A stretch of DNA of 6,217 bases from an uncultured Lacticaseibacillus sp. (GTDB taxonomy: Bacteria > Bacillota > Bacilli > Lactobacillales > Lactobacillaceae), in the NCBI GenBank assembly GCA_934293835.1, contig CAKQZO010000101.1:1-6217 (forward strand), in the 5' to 3' direction. Shown one piece after another: positions 4,426 through 6,217 of the stretch. Made by a program: the position numbers and the translations under genes. Below the pieces are notes generated by a model that worked only from the letters and a program-made list of their open reading frames with translations, did no database searches and had not been told where the DNA came from. How positions within the stretch are numbered: the first letter of the stretch is position 1; every line of letters begins with the position of its first letter.

Positions 4426-6081
4426 ATGAAATATACCGCACAACAATTATTACACGACCCGTTTTTGAACAAGGGGACCGCGTTTTCTCAAGCCGAACGT
4501 GACGCTTATGGCCTGAACGGACTGCTGCCGAGTGCCATCCAGTCTTTGGCGCAACAAGTGCGCCAAGCCTACGCCCAATATCAAAGCAAAGCCAACGCCC
4601 TTGAGCAGCGCTTGTTTTTGATGCAGCTGTTCAACACGAATCACGTGTTGTTCTACAAGCTGTTCTCCGAACACGTCGCCGAATTCATGCCGGTCGTGTA
4701 CGACCCGACGATCGCCGACACGATCGAGAACTATTCGGCCTTGTTCGTTGAACCGCAGAATGCGACTTATCTGTCGATCGACGCCCAAGACGATATTGAG
4801 TCTGCCTTGAAGCGCTCGGCAAACGGCCGCGACATTCGCCTGCTGGTTGTCACCGATGCGGAAGGCATCTTGGGTATCGGCGACTGGGGCACACAAGGGG
4901 TTGACATTGCGGTCGGCAAACTGATGGTGTACACGGCCGCGGCTGGAATCGACCCATCGCAGGTCTTGCCGGTTGTGTTAGATGCCGGGACGAACAATGC
5001 CGAGCTATTGAACGATGACCTGTATCTAGGCAATCGCCATAAGCGGGTTTATGGCGAGGCGTACCACGCCTTCGTCGATAAGTTCGTGGCGACGGCGGAG
5101 AAGCTGTTCCCACGGCTGTATCTGCACTTTGAAGACTTTGGTCGGGCCAACGCGGCGGACATCTTGGATCAATACAAGAACCAGATCACGACCTTTAACG
5201 ATGATATTCAAGGCACCGGCATCATCGTCTTGGCAGGGATGCTGGGGGCGTTGAATATCTCCAAGCAAAAAATGGCCGATCAAGTCTACCTGTGCTACGG
5301 CGCCGGAACGGCCGGCGCAGGGATCACCGCGCGAGTTTATGAAGAATACCTGCAACAAGGCATGGATGAAGCAACGGCGCGTCAACACTTCTATATGGTT
5401 GATAAGCAAGGGCTGTTGTTCGACGACGACCCGACGCTGACGCCAGCGCAAAAACCTTTTGCCCGCAAGCGCAGCGAATTCGCCAACGCGGCTGAGCTTA
5501 CCACTTTGGAGGCGGTTGTGCGTGCGGTCCACCCAGACGTCTTGGTAGGGACCTCGACGCAGCCGGGAACGTTCACCGAAGCCGTCGTCAAGGAGATGGC
5601 GGCCCACACAGAACGCCCAATCATCTTCCCGCTGTCGAACCCGACGAAGCTGGCAGAAGCGAAGGCCGAAGACCTGATCGCGTGGACCGATGGCCGTGCC
5701 TTGGTCGCAACCGGGATTCCTGCCGCTCCAGTGGTTTATCAGGGAGTCACTTACGAAATCGGCCAGGCCAACAACGCGCTGGTTTATCCAGGCTTAGGCT
5801 TAGGGACGATCGCGGCCACCAGCCGCCTGCTGACAGACGACATGATCTCTGCTGCGGCCCATTCATTAGGGGGGATCATCGACCCGACCCAACCAGGGGC
5901 AGCGGTGTTGCCACCGGTCACCAAGCTGAACGAATTCTCCAAGACGGTTGCGTTGGCGGTCGCCAAACAGGCACTAGCCGATGGGTTGAATCAAGAACCG
6001 ATCACAGATGTGGCCCAAGCCGTTAGTGACATGCAATGGCAGCCTGAATACCAGCCACTGGCCATCGAGATGCAGGATTAA
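4426..6081 (+). CDS. mleS: Malolactic enzyme (MleS)
   Basis: The NAD+- and Mn2+-dependent malolactic enzyme converts L-malate directly to L-lactate and CO2 in the cytoplasm. The 551-aa sequence tracks, as I recall them, the Lactococcus and Oenococcus enzymes (about 540 aa) along its whole length. Malic-enzyme-fold residues are visible: Tyr92 in [18 protein letters not shown] (152-155), Lys165 in [15 protein letters not shown], the metal ligands Glu236-Asp237 in FEDFGRANA and Asp260 in FNDDIQGTG, the dinucleotide motif GAGTAGAGI (292-300), and FPLSNPTK (401-408). The phrases [13 protein letters not shown] and [17 protein letters not shown] are of malolactic rather than malic enzyme type. The start is the ATG at 4426 with GGAGG (4415-4419) 6 nt upstream. 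The frame stays open 21 codons further to a TTG at 4363, but that TTG is part of the -35. It is probably activated by MleR and precedes a gene beginning at 6202. The C-terminus is several residues longer than I remember for homologues. Confidence 0.97.
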   Translation: MKYTAQQLLHDPFLNKGTAFSQAERDAYGLNGLLPSAIQSLAQQVRQAYAQYQSKANALEQRLFLMQLFNTNHVLFYKLFSEHVAEFMPVVYDPTIADTIENYSALFVEPQNATYLSIDAQDDIESALKRSANGRDIRLLVVTDAEGILGIGDWGTQGVDIAVGKLMVYTAAAGIDPSQVLPVVLDAGTNNAELLNDDLYLGNRHKRVYGEAYHAFVDKFVATAEKLFPRLYLHFEDFGRANAADILDQYKNQITTFNDDIQGTGIIVLAGMLGALNISKQKMADQVYLCYGAGTAGAGITARVYEEYLQQGMDEATARQHFYMVDKQGLLFDDDPTLTPAQKPFARKRSEFANAAELTTLEAVVRAVHPDVLVGTSTQPGTFTEAVVKEMAAHTERPIIFPLSNPTKLAEAKAEDLIAWTDGRALVATGIPAAPVVYQGVTYEIGQANNALVYPGLGLGTIAATSRLLTDDMISAAAHSLGGIIDPTQPGAAVLPPVTKLNEFSKTVALAVAKQALADGLNQEPITDVAQAVSDMQWQPEYQPLAIEMQD

Positions 6082-6145
6082 GCCCTTCATCTTGGACGAC
6101 ACAATTGCTAGGCGGTGCATAACCATCATTGGTCATCGCTTGGCC

Positions 6146-6177
6146 GGCTAAGGCGTGGGCTTACTCACGCCTTAGCC
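6146..6177 (+). promoter_or_regulatory. Perfect 12-bp hairpin without U-tract between mleS and the next gene
   Basis: GGCTAAGGCGTG (6146-6157) pairs perfectly with CACGCCTTAGCC (6166-6177) around the 8-nt loop GGCTTACT. The bases after it (AAAGATAAGG) hold no T-run, and neither does the opposite strand, so it is not a standard intrinsic terminator. It lies 64 nt after the mleS stop and 24 nt before the next start codon. It may protect the mleS mRNA end, mark a processing site or partly attenuate transcription, lowering expression of the downstream gene. Confidence 0.6.
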
Positions 6178-6201
6178 AAAGATAAGGGGGGAAAAGTTAA
6201 C

Positions 6202-6217
6202 ATGACAGCACTAACGA
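6202..6217 (+). CDS. Start of a downstream gene, five codons only
   Basis: An ATG at 6202 follows a strong purine-rich ribosome site (AAGGGGGG, 6184-6191) at a 10-nt spacing; the visible product begins MTALT. The gene runs off the window. In lactic acid bacteria a malate transporter (mleP or mleT) commonly follows mleS, so that is the expected product, but nothing in five codons confirms it. The 120-bp gap from mleS holds a hairpin and no recognisable promoter, so the gene is likely co-transcribed with mleS. Confidence 0.55.

Noticed and set aside
4450..4896. A 148-codon minus-strand frame opposite the start of mleS
   Set aside because: It is a shadow of mleS with no ribosome site or recognisable product.
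5026..5607. A 193-codon minus-strand frame opposite mleS
   Set aside because: It is antisense to a highly conserved enzyme, has no ribosome site and no recognisable domain; such frames arise from GC-rich codon use.
6122..6133. Small ACCA/TGGT hairpin after mleS
   Set aside because: A 4-bp stem with a 4-nt loop is too weak and too common to call.

Overview
The window looks like chromosomal DNA from a fairly GC-rich lactic acid bacterium of the Lactobacillaceae. This rests on a malolactic enzyme with its divergent LysR regulator, strong AGGAGG-type ribosome binding sites, TTG start codons, and a two-component system closely resembling streptococcal CiaRH. I see no transposase, integrase, phage gene, CRISPR array, tRNA or rRNA. 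Base composition and codon use look uniform, so this reads as core chromosome rather than an island.

Left part (1-1937): a ciaR-ciaH-like two-component operon runs leftward, and the kinase leaves the window at base 1. Both genes start with TTG and they abut with no gap. Upstream of ciaR is a near-perfect direct repeat of the CiaR type (TTTAAG-N5-TTTAGG), 10 nt from a -10 hexamer, which suggests autoregulation. A 97-aa protein of unknown function is transcribed divergently from the same 125-bp spacer, so the repeat could serve both directions.

Middle (1920-3447): a zinc-independent, quinone-oxidoreductase-like MDR dehydrogenase on the minus strand overlaps the 3' end of the 97-aa gene by 18 bp, tail to tail. 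It shares a promoter region containing an ATTAC-N5-GTAAT dyad with a divergent gene for a small four-helix membrane protein. That gene converges on mleR across a long bidirectional intrinsic terminator.

Right part (3448-6217): the malolactic locus. mleR (LysR type, minus strand) faces away from mleS (malolactic enzyme, plus strand) across a 108-bp control region. The region holds a promoter for each gene and a T-N11-A dyad placed where a LysR regulator would both repress itself and activate mleS. A perfect 12-bp hairpin without a U-tract separates mleS from a following gene, of which only five codons are visible. By analogy with known mle loci that gene could be a malate transporter, but the sequence here cannot show it. 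MleS decarboxylates L-malate to L-lactate and CO2; with malate uptake and lactate export this consumes protons and supports acid tolerance and energy conservation.

I found no clearly new multi-gene system. The points most worth a second look are the CiaR-type box between divergent genes, the ExxA (not ExxT/N) motif next to the kinase histidine, the overlapping convergent genes and the hairpin after mleS.
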